Assembly: GCA_017513195.1 (NCBI GenBank)
Contig: JAFXGM010000022.1
Span: 1 to 58,816, forward strand
Direction of reading: 5' to 3'
Length of the DNA: 58,816 bases
Origin: Clostridia bacterium
GTDB taxonomy: Bacteria > Bacillota > Clostridia > Oscillospirales > Acutalibacteraceae
In this document: in pieces, positions 15,418-24,527 of the stretch
How positions within the stretch are numbered: position 1 is the stretch's first letter
Layout of the letters: every line of letters starts with the position of its first letter
The notes under the pieces: generated by a model
Database searches by the model: none
Seen by the model: the letters and a program-made list of their open reading frames with translations, nothing else
What the model was told of the DNA's origin: nothing
Program-made: the position numbers and the translations under genes

Positions 15418-17111
15418 TTTTTCTTTGCAAATGAGTCTTTGAGCGCAACGGTGCGGTTAAAGACTATTTTATCAGCAGTTGAATCCTTATCTACGCAGAA
15501 GTAACCCTGACGCATAAACTGGAAGGTATCCCCTACCTTAACGTCCTTAAGAGAAGCATCAATAACAGCATCACTTAAAACGGTAAGTGACTCGGGGTTG
15601 AGGTTATCAGCAAAGGATGATACACCCTCTTCGTCACTTGGGTTTTCTACGTTAAAGAGTCGGTCATAAAGACGAACCTCGGCTTTTACGCAGTTTTCTG
15701 CGCTTACCCAGTGCAGTGTGCCCTTAACCTTGCGGCCGTCGGGTGCTTCGCCACCACGGCTTTCGGGATCATAGGTGCAGTGAACAACGGTAATATTTCC
15801 GTCTGCGTCCTCTTCGTGTGAAGCATATTTTACAAAATATGCACCTTTAAGTCTAACCTCTTTCGCAGGGCAAAGTCTGAAATATTTGCCGGGTGGGTCT
15901 AACATAAAGTCATCGTCTTCAATAAATATCTCACGAGAGAAAGTAACACTTGTCTTGCCAAGCTCGGGCTTATTGGGGTTAATATCAACCTCAATTTGCT
16001 CTTGTTTTCCCTCCGGATAGTTATCAATAACTACTTTTAGTGGGCGCAATACCGCCATGGCTCTGTCTGCGTTTTCGTTAAGATAATCACGAACACAAGA
16101 CTCAAGCAACGCATAGTCAATTACGCTGTAAGCCTTTGAAACACCGATTTTGTCAACAAAAGCGCGTACTGCCTGTGAGGGATAACCGCGGCGGCGCATA
16201 CCGCAAATGGTAGCCATACGTGGATCGTCCCAACCGCTAACAAGTCCGTCGTTTACAAGCTTTAAGCACTTACGCTTACTGGTCAAAGTGTAGTTTACAT
16301 TCATACGAGCAAACTCAATCTGACGTGGTGGCTCGTGCGTAATGTCAGCCGCCTCTAATACCCAATTATAAAGTGGGCGATGGTTTTCAAACTCTAATGA
16401 ACAAAGTGAGTGTGTAACGCCCTCACGCGCGTCGCTAAGTGGATGAGCAAAGTCATACATTGGGTAAACACACCACTTGTCACCTGTGCGGTGGTGATGA
16501 GCCTTAAGCACACGGTAGATAACAGGGTCGCGCATATTAAGGTTGGATGATGCCATATCAATTTTAGCACGAAGCACCATTTTACCCTCTTCTATTTCGC
16601 CTGCTGTCATTTTTGCAAATAATTCTTTTGTTTCAGCAATAGGTCTGTCGCGATATGGGCTGTTTTTGCCGGGCTCGGTAAGAGTGCCGCGCATTTCACG
16701 AATTTCGTCAGCAGTTGACTCGTCAATGTATGCAAGACCTTTATCAATAAGCTTTAGAGCACACTCGTAGATAAAATCAAAATAGTCGGATGCATAGTAC
16801 ACATTGTCCCAGTCAAAACCTAACCACTTAATGTCTTCCATAATAGCGTCAACATACTCAACGTCTTCTTTTGTGGGGTTGGTATCGTCAAGACGAAGGT
16901 TACACTTGCCCTTATATTTTTCAGCTGTGCCAAAGTCAATGCAAATAGCCTTTGCGTGACCTATATGCAAATAGCCGTTTGGCTCGGGCGGGAAACGTGT
17001 TTGCACACGACTATATACGCCCTCAGCCAAATCCTCGTCAATAAAATCATAAATAAAGTTAGAGGGCTTTACTTCCTCAACTTCTTCGTTTAAAACCTTG
17101 TTTTCTTCCAT
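15414..17111 (-). CDS. glnS: glutaminyl-tRNA synthetase
   Basis: 565 residues. Class I signature PPEPNGYLHIGHAKA (HIGH, about 40-54) and LTSKRK as the KMSKS equivalent. ACIDFGTAEKYKGKCNLRLDDTNPTKE is the typical GlnRS/GluRS catalytic segment, and the C-terminal half forms the two beta-barrels that read the anticodon. It charges tRNA-Gln directly. Many Firmicutes lack this enzyme and use GatCAB; GlnRS in gut Clostridia is a known acquired gene. It lies one base downstream of gltX, so the two enzymes for the glutamate/glutamine pair are cotranscribed. Confidence 0.97.
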   Translation of the reverse strand: MEENKVLNEEVEEVKPSNFIYDFIDEDLAEGVYSRVQTRFPPEPNGYLHIGHAKAICIDFGTAEKYKGKCNLRLDDTNPTKEDVEYVDAIMEDIKWLGFDWDNVYYASDYFDFIYECALKLIDKGLAYIDESTADEIREMRGTLTEPGKNSPYRDRPIAETKELFAKMTAGEIEEGKMVLRAKIDMASSNLNMRDPVIYRVLKAHHHRTGDKWCVYPMYDFAHPLSDAREGVTHSLCSLEFENHRPLYNWVLEAADITHEPPRQIEFARMNVNYTLTSKRKCLKLVNDGLVSGWDDPRMATICGMRRRGYPSQAVRAFVDKIGVSKAYSVIDYALLESCVRDYLNENADRAMAVLRPLKVVIDNYPEGKQEQIEVDINPNKPELGKTSVTFSREIFIEDDDFMLDPPGKYFRLCPAKEVRLKGAYFVKYASHEEDADGNITVVHCTYDPESRGGEAPDGRKVKGTLHWVSAENCVKAEVRLYDRLFNVENPSDEEGVSSFADNLNPESLTVLSDAVIDASLKDVKVGDTFQFMRQGYFCVDKDSTADKIVFNRTVALKDSFAKKK

Positions 17112-17112
17112 T

Positions 17113-18768
17113 TTATAAAACCTCTATCATAGCGTCTATACGCTTAATGCATTCGTCATAACCCAATACCTGCATAATACTGCAAAGGTCGGGTGTGTTG
17201 GTACGTCCCGTAATCGCAATACGAAGTATTGTGCTAAGGTCACCCGCACTACCCTTGTAAGCGTCGGGGTTTGCCTTATACTCTTTAGTTTCGGCGGCAA
17301 ACTGAAACTTTGGCGCTACCAACTTAATTTTATCAAACCAAGCCTGTCTATCATCTGCCACGTCATAAACCTTTTTATATTCTGCCAAAAACGCCTTTGC
17401 ATCAGCAGCATCAATATTTTCAGGTAATGTATGATTTGGTGTATAGAGTGCATCAAAGAAGTAAGCAAAATACTGCTTTGCTTCGCTCCATTTAGCAAGG
17501 TCCTTACGCGGCTTTTTAGCGTCGTCACGGTCAATGGCAAGCATTGCCTTTGTAAAGTCAGAATTTGCTGTGAGCATTTCATAAAACTCACCGTCAAACT
17601 CTTTTGCCCAAGCGGTAAGATGTTCGTAAACCTCGTCACTCTTCATAGCAGCAATCTTGGTTTTACTTACGTCGTTAAGCTTGTTTTCGTCAAAAAGCGC
17701 ACCCGACACGCTCATCTTTTTAAGATTAAATTTAAAGGTGCGGTAATCGGCATCGGGGTTAGCGCGGCGCCAATCCTCAAAATCGGATGCCGCTATGGTC
17801 ATAAGATACTCTATAACACAAATTGACTCATAACCCTGCTCTGCAAAGAAATGAACTGCAGCCTCTGGGTCTTTACGTTTACTAATTTTACGTTTAGCGC
17901 CGTTATCAAGCTTCATTATAGGTGACACGTGACCGTACTTTGGCACCTTGAAGCCTAACAATTTAAAGAGTTGTATATGCTTTGGCACCGATGAAATCCA
18001 CTCGTCGCCGCGAAGCACGTGTGTTGTGTGCATTAGGTGGTCGTCAATAGCGTGTGCAAAGTGGTAGGTTGGTATTCCGTCAGATTTAAGAAGTACAAAG
18101 TCCTCATCATTTTCGGGCATTTCAATCTTGCCCTTAATGGTATCGTCAAAGGTGATACGGTTTTCTTCGCTACCCGGTGAACGCAAACGCACAACAAAGG
18201 TCTTACCCTCGTCTATTAGTGCCTTAGCCTCTTCGTAGCTAATATCGCGATGACGCGCATACTCGCCGTGATAGCCTGTACGAATTTTGTTTTCTTCTTG
18301 TACTTTGCGTACTGCCTCTAAATCCTCGGCAGTGCAAAAGCAAGGATATGCAAGACCTTTTTTTATAAGGTCTTTTACATAGGTTTGGTAAATTTCGGCG
18401 CGGTGGCTTTGCTGGTAAGGGCCGTATATACCCTTTTGCTCACTGCCGCTTATAAAGCCCTCGTCAATGGTAATACCAAAGCGCCAAAGGCCGTCTATAA
18501 TATCCTCTATACCGCCTTCTACCTCACGCTTTTTGTCGGTGTCTTCTATACGGGTATAAAACACACCCCCCGAAGAAGTAGCAGTAATGCGGTTTACAAG
18601 GGATGTAAAAAGCGTACCCAAATGCAAATAACCTGTAGGTGACGGTGCTACACGGGTAACACGCGCACCCTCGGGCAGATTGCGCTCGGGGTACATATTT
18701 TCATAATAGTCAGGTGTTTTATCAATATTTGGCAGTAAAAGCTCTGCCAAGAGTTCGCGATTGTCCAT
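17113..18768 (-). CDS. gltX: glutamyl-tRNA synthetase
   Basis: 551 residues. VTRVAPSPTGYLHLGTLFTS (HIGH form, about 37-56), FYTRIEDTDKKREVEGG, and KRKISKRKDPEAA (KMSKS form). The C-terminal helical domain binds the anticodon. It has an unusually long N-terminal leader of about 36 residues before the Rossmann fold, and a gut-Clostridia-like form of the KMSKS loop (ISKRKDPEA). With GlnRS next door it probably charges only tRNA-Glu. Fifteen bases follow the nrdR stop. Confidence 0.95.
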   Translation of the reverse strand: MDNRELLAELLLPNIDKTPDYYENMYPERNLPEGARVTRVAPSPTGYLHLGTLFTSLVNRITATSSGGVFYTRIEDTDKKREVEGGIEDIIDGLWRFGITIDEGFISGSEQKGIYGPYQQSHRAEIYQTYVKDLIKKGLAYPCFCTAEDLEAVRKVQEENKIRTGYHGEYARHRDISYEEAKALIDEGKTFVVRLRSPGSEENRITFDDTIKGKIEMPENDEDFVLLKSDGIPTYHFAHAIDDHLMHTTHVLRGDEWISSVPKHIQLFKLLGFKVPKYGHVSPIMKLDNGAKRKISKRKDPEAAVHFFAEQGYESICVIEYLMTIAASDFEDWRRANPDADYRTFKFNLKKMSVSGALFDENKLNDVSKTKIAAMKSDEVYEHLTAWAKEFDGEFYEMLTANSDFTKAMLAIDRDDAKKPRKDLAKWSEAKQYFAYFFDALYTPNHTLPENIDAADAKAFLAEYKKVYDVADDRQAWFDKIKLVAPKFQFAAETKEYKANPDAYKGSAGDLSTILRIAITGRTNTPDLCSIMQVLGYDECIKRIDAMIEVL

Positions 18769-18783
18769 TTTAAAAAGATTCTC

Positions 18784-19236
18784 CTATTTGCTGAGTAGTT
18801 TGTTAAGTTCGTCCATAAAGGTATTAATGTCCTTAAATTGACGGTAAACCGATGCAAAACGCACGTAAGCAACCTCGTCAATTTCCTTTAGTTTTTCCAT
18901 AACGAGCTCGCCGATTTTGTCACTGCTAACCTCGCGGTCGAGTGAATTTTGAATAACGGTTTCAATATCGCTGATAGCGCGGTCAAGCATCTCGATTGAT
19001 ACGGGGCGTTTTTCGCAAGCGCGAAGCATACCCGTAAGAAGCTTTTGACGGTCAAAGGTCTCGCGTGAGCCGTCTTTTTTAATAACAACTATTGGAAGGC
19101 TTTCAATCATCTCGTAGGTTGTAAAACGCTTTCCACATTCAAGGCACTCACGACGGCGACGAATACGCTCGCCTTCGTCGGTTGGACGAGAGTCGATTAC
19201 CTTGCTTTCTTCATAACCGCAAAAAGGACATTTCAT
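18784..19236 (-). CDS. nrdR: transcriptional repressor NrdR
   Basis: 150 residues, the usual length. N-terminal zinc ribbon [16 protein letters not shown]...[12 protein letters not shown] (3-46) binds DNA. The ATP-cone (about 49-140; [18 protein letters not shown]) senses ATP/dATP. NrdR represses ribonucleotide reductase genes when dATP is high. No nrd gene is in the window. First gene of the operon with gltX, glnS and nif3. Confidence 0.97.
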   Translation of the reverse strand: MKCPFCGYEESKVIDSRPTDEGERIRRRRECLECGKRFTTYEMIESLPIVVIKKDGSRETFDRQKLLTGMLRACEKRPVSIEMLDRAISDIETVIQNSLDREVSSDKIGELVMEKLKEIDEVAYVRFASVYRQFKDINTFMDELNKLLSK

Positions 19237-19268
19237 AACAATACCACCTATATATAAAATTACAGTTT

Positions 19269-19297
19269 ATTATATCACAACATATTGTAGATTTCAA
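19269..19297 (-). promoter_or_regulatory. promoter of the nrdR operon
   Basis: On the minus strand TTGAAA (19292-19297), 17 bases, TATAAT (19269-19274). It lies 32 bases before the nrdR start codon. Confidence 0.8.
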
Positions 19298-19329
19298 GAA
19301 AAATATTGATTTTATCATACCCAACTTGG

Positions 19330-19442
19330 CTCCCTCTGACGAGGGAGCTGTCACGCAGTGACTGAGGGAGAGAAAATGGTTATTAACTTTATTTTATTCT
19401 CTCCCTCCACCGCAAGCGGTCCCCCTCCCTCGTCAGAGGGAG
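19330..19442. repeat. MITE-like repeat with perfect 18-bp terminal inverted repeats
   Basis: CTCCCTCTGACGAGGGAG (19330-19347) and its exact reverse complement (19425-19442) end a 113-bp unit without an open frame. Each end can fold on itself (CTCCCTC/GAGGGAG). Inside are a GTCAC-GCA-GTGAC hairpin (19350-19362), GAGGGAGAG and CTCTCCCTC inner arms, and a CCGCAAGCGG hairpin. From memory the same 'GGCTCCCTCTGACGAGGGAGCTGTCAC' family is scattered through genomes of Faecalibacterium and relatives. It sits between the nrdR promoter and the 19484 gene, with an extra TTGG before the left end. Confidence 0.85.
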
Positions 19443-19483
19443 ACAATAAAAAAGCGGCCGGTATAACCGACCGCGAAAATTCA

Positions 19484-20059
19484 TTAATCAAATGGGTGTT
19501 CATTTAAAGTTTTTTCTTTTGACTTTTCTTCTTTTGCTTTTAGGGAATCTTTTCTACCCTTTTTACTTCCTAAATACTTGCCTAAAATCATTGATGGCGC
19601 ATAAAGAACCCAAAAGGCAATTATCATGAAAATCCAATTGTATTCTGCTACAATCTTTTTTGCTCCTATTACACCAATCATATCGGGATGTCTTAATTCA
19701 AATACATATCGCGCAAAAGACATCGTCGGTCCTGTAAACCAAACGCTGTGACCGAGCATAATAGTTATAAATATTTGTAGCGCAGAAATTGATAATACTA
19801 CTAACAACAATTGGGCAAGCGTTGCCCTATTTTCATAATATCCATACTTAAAATTTAGTAAAAAGAGCGTTATCACAGTTGCAAGAGTTCCCGTAATACC
19901 GTCCGCCAAATTTGAAGTTTCGCCCAAAATAAACCCAATCGGTATATTTAAAAGCACACTTACAAACAATCCAATAACAAACGATATCAAAAGCAAAATC
20001 AAGCTATATACATATAATTTTCTAAACGCTCTTATTTTAGGCGAGATATCTTTTTTCAT
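19484..20059 (-). CDS. multi-pass membrane protein, unknown family
   Basis: 191 residues with about four transmembrane helices (about 15-40, 50-70, 80-102, 138-160). A positively charged C-terminal tail (GSKKGRKDSLKAKEEKSKEK) probably faces the cytoplasm. I do not recognise a family. It is 17 bases after the beta-propeller lipoprotein gene and probably cotranscribed with it. The ATG has no strong ribosome binding site, so translation may depend on the upstream gene. Confidence 0.7.
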   Translation of the reverse strand: MKKDISPKIRAFRKLYVYSLILLLISFVIGLFVSVLLNIPIGFILGETSNLADGITGTLATVITLFLLNFKYGYYENRATLAQLLLVVLSISALQIFITIMLGHSVWFTGPTMSFARYVFELRHPDMIGVIGAKKIVAEYNWIFMIIAFWVLYAPSMILGKYLGSKKGRKDSLKAKEEKSKEKTLNEHPFD

Positions 20060-20076
20060 TTTTTAGTTCAACTCAT

Positions 20077-21243
20077 TTAAGTAAGATTTTCTATCTTTAA
20101 AACTTTTCCAATATTGTCGGTTGTTATTCCATCGCCACCAAAACCAATGTAAAAACAATTATCACCTTTAACAAAACTTAAAGCACTACAATTATCAGTA
20201 AGTGAATAAATTTCGTTTAGGTTGTCACCGACAAAAGTATAAATTGTATTCTTAAATTGTTCTTTTTCCTTGGTTACCGCTAAAATATATAGAATATTGG
20301 TGCTTTTATCTACTAACAAATCAGTAACGCAAGCGTCGTTTGGTAGACTTATTTTACTGAATTTTTTAAAATCATTAGTCTTATAAAGATTACCCAAAGA
20401 CAAGTAGCAATTTTCATCTAGAACGGCATCAGAATTAAATAATATCTGGTTTTTTACCGTCTTGTTCATCTGCATACCGCTTACCTTGAACGCAAGGCAA
20501 AATTCAAATTTACTGTCATTTAATTCAAAAAATTCAATAGTAGTTTTTCCACCCGTATATGATACTGAAAAAGCACAATACAGCTTTCCGTTTACATTGA
20601 ATAAATCGTAAACACGTTTATATTCAATATTTGGTATGCTTTGAAGCGATGAAATAACATCAGCCCCGTTTTTATATAAAGGAATATTTGTATATTCGCC
20701 CGTTTCGGGTACAAATTTTACAACCGGATATTCATTTTTTTCATAACCCACACCAAAATAAAAGGCACCATTAAAATATTCAGCATCAAAGGTATGTAAT
20801 GCGCCTTTAATTTTTGAAAAAACCTCCCAATTACCATTACTTAAAATGTAGTTTTCGGCATATTGTGGGCGACCTATTGGATCTGCACCAATAGCAATAT
20901 TTTGACCATTCAAGTTAGCAAAACGAGCAATAGCTTCCTGTTCGACATCGCCTGAATTTACCCATTTAGATTTGGATTTATCATATTTCCAAATAGATGT
21001 TGTACCGGAATCATTTGCATAATCTCCTGTCGCCACATAAAGACAATCATCAATCAATATCATATCCCATGGATTTCTCGCGTTTGACGGTAATGTTGTG
21101 TTTTCTTCGGAACTTATACCCAAATCAACAACCTTGGGTTCAGATTTTTTGGTTGACTGATTATCTTTTATCGGCTCATTTCCCTTACAGGAAGATAAGA
21201 ATAAGACAAACGCTATCACTAAAACCAAATAACGAAATTTCAC
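20077..21243 (-). CDS. beta-propeller-like lipoprotein
   Basis: 388 residues. Signal peptide with lipobox LFLSSC (Cys at about 19), then a Lys/Ser-rich linker. The mature part is a run of strand-rich segments with 'DD..Y.A.G', 'NGNWEVFSKI', 'FNGAFYFGVGYE' and 'VNGKLYCAFS', the look of a five- to seven-bladed propeller. No enzyme motif. It starts with a GTG at 21243, nine bases after GGGAG. Possibly a surface binding protein. Confidence 0.65.
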   Translation of the reverse strand: MKFRYLVLVIAFVLFLSSCKGNEPIKDNQSTKKSEPKVVDLGISSEENTTLPSNARNPWDMILIDDCLYVATGDYANDSGTTSIWKYDKSKSKWVNSGDVEQEAIARFANLNGQNIAIGADPIGRPQYAENYILSNGNWEVFSKIKGALHTFDAEYFNGAFYFGVGYEKNEYPVVKFVPETGEYTNIPLYKNGADVISSLQSIPNIEYKRVYDLFNVNGKLYCAFSVSYTGGKTTIEFFELNDSKFEFCLAFKVSGMQMNKTVKNQILFNSDAVLDENCYLSLGNLYKTNDFKKFSKISLPNDACVTDLLVDKSTNILYILAVTKEKEQFKNTIYTFVGDNLNEIYSLTDNCSALSFVKGDNCFYIGFGGDGITTDNIGKVLKIENLT

Positions 21244-21276
21244 AATTCACAACTCCCATCATTTTTTGTTGATTTT

Positions 21277-21306
21277 ATTATACCATTTTCCATCTTCGCT
21301 TGTCAA
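21277..21306 (-). promoter_or_regulatory. promoter of the propeller lipoprotein operon
   Basis: On the minus strand TTGACA (21301-21306), 18 bases, TATAAT (21277-21282). Confidence 0.85.
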
Positions 21307-21344
21307 CGAACAAACTGCTTTGATTTTGAATGCTTGAAATTTCA

Positions 21345-22445
21345 TTAGTTCAAGAATTTAATAGTATTATTTTTCATTTCCTCTAGTAGCTTTGCATAGT
21401 CATCATCTTTTTTTAACCAATCATAAGATTTTCTGTGTTGCAAGGTCCACAAAAACCCCTCTGTAGCACTCATTTCCCCTCCAAAAGTTACTTTCGTTTT
21501 ATTAAAAAACTCTCCTTTAAGCAGTGGAGATCTATAATGGTAAGTTTCACCCTCTATAAGTTTATCAAGTTCCAGGTATGTATCAAATGCCAACGCCACG
21601 TATTTTAAGGTTTGTTCCTTATCATTGAGTTTAGAATAAGCGTTGGCTAAATCGGAATATATTTCGGCTTTATACATTATCAAAAATCCTTCGCATCCTA
21701 CCGACTCCAAAATATTTAATGCAATTTGGCAAACCGGAATTGCCTCTTGAGGATTAGCAAAGCAGTAGTGATGCTTGGCTATGCTGGAAATATCGATAAA
21801 CAATGACTCAAAATCCCTACAAATGCACTTCTTCTTGTAATTTGCTCTCTCTTTTGGATGAGCAATCATTGACATCATTTCAACCTTTGAATAAGGATTT
21901 TCGGGGAATTCATAACAAAGCTTTTCGGCAATATCTTTTTTACCGCAAAATGAATATGCAAATACCATATTGGTTTTTGTTTTATATCTGATTTCGTCAA
22001 TCGAACAATCAGAAAGTATTAAATTGCATTTTTCTATTATTTCATTCAACCATTTCTCTTGCTCATCATCGGGACTGAATGTAAGACACTTTGATTCTAT
22101 CCACTCGGCAAGCAAAGTGTGATTATTGGGATACAGTTTTAATTTATCTTCAAGGAGAGTAATTGAATCCAAGCGTTTTCCGGCGTGATTTAATTCGTTT
22201 ACTTTAATCAGTGTATTTTCTATGTCCTCATTTGTTTTATCGATTTGAATACCAAGTAAGTAATCCGCCGATACGCCAAAGAAATTTGATATGGCGGGTA
22301 TAAGTGAAATGTCGGGCAGTGCCGTTCCGTTCTCCCACTTGCTAACCGCTTGATAGGATATATTGAGATACGCTGCCAATTTTTCCTGCGTTACGTCGTG
22401 CTGTTTTCTCAAAACTTTAATTTTCTCGCCTATTTTTAATGTCAT
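21345..22445 (-). CDS. XRE-family regulator with TPR-like C-terminal domain
   Basis: 366 residues. The HTH (about 1-65: IKVLRKQHDVTQEKLAAYLNISYQAVSKWENGTALPDISLIPAISNFFGVSADYLL) is a textbook XRE DNA-binding domain. The remaining 300 residues are helical and of TPR character, as in RRNPP/Rgg-like or general Clostridial regulators in which the helical part senses a ligand or peptide. No candidate peptide pheromone gene was recognised nearby. GGGAG precedes the ATG. Inverted repeats in its own upstream region suggest autoregulation. Confidence 0.85.
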   Translation of the reverse strand: MTLKIGEKIKVLRKQHDVTQEKLAAYLNISYQAVSKWENGTALPDISLIPAISNFFGVSADYLLGIQIDKTNEDIENTLIKVNELNHAGKRLDSITLLEDKLKLYPNNHTLLAEWIESKCLTFSPDDEQEKWLNEIIEKCNLILSDCSIDEIRYKTKTNMVFAYSFCGKKDIAEKLCYEFPENPYSKVEMMSMIAHPKERANYKKKCICRDFESLFIDISSIAKHHYCFANPQEAIPVCQIALNILESVGCEGFLIMYKAEIYSDLANAYSKLNDKEQTLKYVALAFDTYLELDKLIEGETYHYRSPLLKGEFFNKTKVTFGGEMSATEGFLWTLQHRKSYDWLKKDDDYAKLLEEMKNNTIKFLN

Positions 22446-22471
22446 GATATTTCAACTCCCTTAAAAACATT

Positions 22472-22512
22472 ATAACTGATGTTATCTATGGTTAGTATAA
22501 CATATCAGTTTA
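22472..22512. promoter_or_regulatory. pair of ATAAC/GTTAT inverted repeats upstream of the XRE gene
   Basis: ATAACTGATGTTAT (22472-22485) is itself an imperfect dyad and is mirrored by ATAACATATCAGTT (22497-22510). They lie 27-65 bases before the XRE start, overlapping the expected promoter. Likely operators for the XRE protein; inference. Confidence 0.5.
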
Positions 22513-22601
22513 CTACAACGCAACCATAGGTTGAGTTTACGTGTTTTTCACTTAACAATTTATACCTTATCAATAAAACTAAAATCAAATACTTTTCCCC
22601 A

Positions 22602-22630
22602 TTGCAAAAGCGCTTTATTTATGTTATTAT
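22602..22630 (+). promoter_or_regulatory. promoter of the maf gene cluster
   Basis: TTGCAA (22602-22607), 17 bases, TATTAT (22625-22630). The expected transcription start about 22637 excludes longer readings of maf and supports the ATG at 22666. Confidence 0.7.
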
Positions 22631-22665
22631 ATATTAAATATAATTTAAAGTGGGAAAATGTTTGT

Positions 22666-23229
22666 ATGAAGATTGTTTTAGCGTCCAAGTCCCCTCGCCG
22701 TAAAGAACTGCTGGGACTGTTGGATTTAGAATTTCAGATTATCACTGCCGATATAGACGAAACTATGGACTCTGCCCTACCCGTTACCGACGAGGTAGCG
22801 CGTATAAGCTATCAAAAGGCCGCCGCTGTGGCAAGCGGACTTTCCGACGATGCCGTGATAATTTCGGCAGATACAATTGTCGAGCTTGACGGCATACTTA
22901 TGGGCAAGCCAAAAGACAAAACCGATGCGGCCCGTATGTTAAAAAGTCTATCGGGCAGAAACCACAATGTTCACACCGCGGTCACTGTGCTGACAAAAGA
23001 AAAAAGTATTAGCAAAACCGTTACAACCAAGGTGCATTTTCGCAAGCTTACCGACAAGGAAATAAGCGACTATATCAATACTGGTGAGCCTATGGACAAA
23101 GCAGGTGCTTACGGCATTCAAGGTCGTGCATCAAAATTTGTAAGCGGAATTGAGGGCGACTACTTTAACGTTGTAGGGCTTCCCGTTTGCACACTATCAC
23201 TTATGCTAAAAGAGTTTGACATAAATTAG
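22666..23229 (+). CDS. maf: Maf-family nucleoside triphosphate pyrophosphatase
   Basis: 187 residues, standard. MKIVLASKSPRRKELL (start of the fold, substrate-binding SxSPRR), ADTIVELDG (catalytic Asp region), GKPKDKTDAARMLKSLSGRNHNVHTAV and GAYGIQG. Maf proteins hydrolyse dTTP, UTP or modified nucleotides and arrest septum formation when in excess. The start was chosen by homology and promoter position; its ribosome binding site is weak. It is followed after 11 bases by the ymfF-like gene. Confidence 0.92.
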   Translation: MKIVLASKSPRRKELLGLLDLEFQIITADIDETMDSALPVTDEVARISYQKAAAVASGLSDDAVIISADTIVELDGILMGKPKDKTDAARMLKSLSGRNHNVHTAVTVLTKEKSISKTVTTKVHFRKLTDKEISDYINTGEPMDKAGAYGIQGRASKFVSGIEGDYFNVVGLPVCTLSLMLKEFDIN

Positions 23230-23240
23230 GAGGAAACAAA

Positions 23241-24527
23241 ATGTCTGCTAAAATCACACAGCTTTCAAACGGAGTAGAGGGCGTATTCATTAAAAACGAC
23301 CGTTTTAATACAACCTCAATCTCATTTAACTTTTACGTGCCGCTATCAAGCGATACGGTTGCCGAGTATGCGTTATTACCGTTTGTAATGACAACCTGCA
23401 GCGCAGGCTATCCCGATTTTTCGGCTCTTAATTTCAAGCTTGCAAAGCTTTACGGCGCTAATCTTTCGGCAAGTGCTGAAAAGGTTGGAGATTATCAGCT
23501 TCTTAAAATTGCGATTTCTACAATAGACGACCGTTTTGCTTTGGATGACGAATCGCTTTGTGACAGCGCAGTAGAGATGCTAACCCAGCTTATATTCGAA
23601 CCAAAGGCAGAAAACGGCGCATTTTGTGAAGATGATGTACAGCGTGAAAAGCGCAAGGCTATTGAGCATATACGCGGTGATTTGGCACAAAAGCGTGTTT
23701 ACGCTAAAAAGCGCCTTATAGAAGAAATGTACAAGGGTGAAGCTTACGGCTTACCAAAATGCGGTACCGAAGAACAGGTAGAGAAAATTACCGGAAAATC
23801 ATTATATGCCGCTTGGCAACAATTGCTTTCCAGTGCATTTTTACGCATAAATGTTATATCACGTTCAATGCCGCAAGGACTTTTTGATAAAATATCTCAA
23901 AAGTTTGATGCCCTTACTCGCGATAATATTCCCGACTGCACAAGCAGCACCCCTACCCCTGCAGTTAAAACTCCCAACACCGTAATAGAAAAAATGGACG
24001 TTGCGCAGGGCAAGCTTTGTATGGGCTTTTCGAGCGAGCTTTACGGCGACGACAGCAAGACCGCTGCCCTTACCGTTATGTGTGATATTTTTGGCGGTGG
24101 TCCATATTCAAGACTGTTTACCAATGTTCGCGAAAAATACAGTCTTTGCTACTACTGTGCATCAAGTTCGGTTAAGGCGAAGGGTCTTATAACGGTAGAT
24201 AGCGGTATAGAAAAAGAAAATGCCACCAAGGCTGAAAAAGAAATTTTAAACCAGCTTGATATGATAAAGCAAAACCTATTTACCGACGAGGAATTTGAGT
24301 CCTCTATTAAGAGCATCACCGATTCGTTCAAGTCCTACAACGATTCACAAGGACTCTTGGATGCTTGGTATTCGCTTAAAATTGTAAAAGACAGGCTGCT
24401 TTTTCCCGAAGAGGCTGCCGAAGATATATTAAAGGTAACCCGCAATGACGTGGTTTATGCCGCAAGAGGCGTTAAGCTGCACACAGTATATAAACTGTTA
24501 CCAAACGATAAGGAGGGTGAAAACTAA
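23241..24527 (+). CDS. M16-family protein, EF-P modification-associated YmfF/YfmF type
   Basis: 428 residues with two M16 half-domains but no HxxEH zinc motif at the expected N-terminal place, so it should be the non-catalytic partner. The next gene encodes the zinc-bearing partner; M16B peptidases commonly work as such pairs. Bacillus subtilis genetics links the ymfF/ymfH pair to 5-aminopentanol modification of elongation factor P. AGGAGG lies seven bases before the ATG. The stop and the next ATG overlap (TAATG at 24525-24529). Confidence 0.85.
   Translation: MSAKITQLSNGVEGVFIKNDRFNTTSISFNFYVPLSSDTVAEYALLPFVMTTCSAGYPDFSALNFKLAKLYGANLSASAEKVGDYQLLKIAISTIDDRFALDDESLCDSAVEMLTQLIFEPKAENGAFCEDDVQREKRKAIEHIRGDLAQKRVYAKKRLIEEMYKGEAYGLPKCGTEEQVEKITGKSLYAAWQQLLSSAFLRINVISRSMPQGLFDKISQKFDALTRDNIPDCTSSTPTPAVKTPNTVIEKMDVAQGKLCMGFSSELYGDDSKTAALTVMCDIFGGGPYSRLFTNVREKYSLCYYCASSSVKAKGLITVDSGIEKENATKAEKEILNQLDMIKQNLFTDEEFESSIKSITDSFKSYNDSQGLLDAWYSLKIVKDRLLFPEEAAEDILKVTRNDVVYAARGVKLHTVYKLLPNDKEGEN

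Noticed and set aside
19330-19442. CRISPR-like repeat
   Set aside because: Inverted rather than direct repeats, single unit, no spacers.
22531-22665. Extended N-terminus of Maf
   Set aside because: The predicted promoter lies inside it and the conserved fold begins at 22666.
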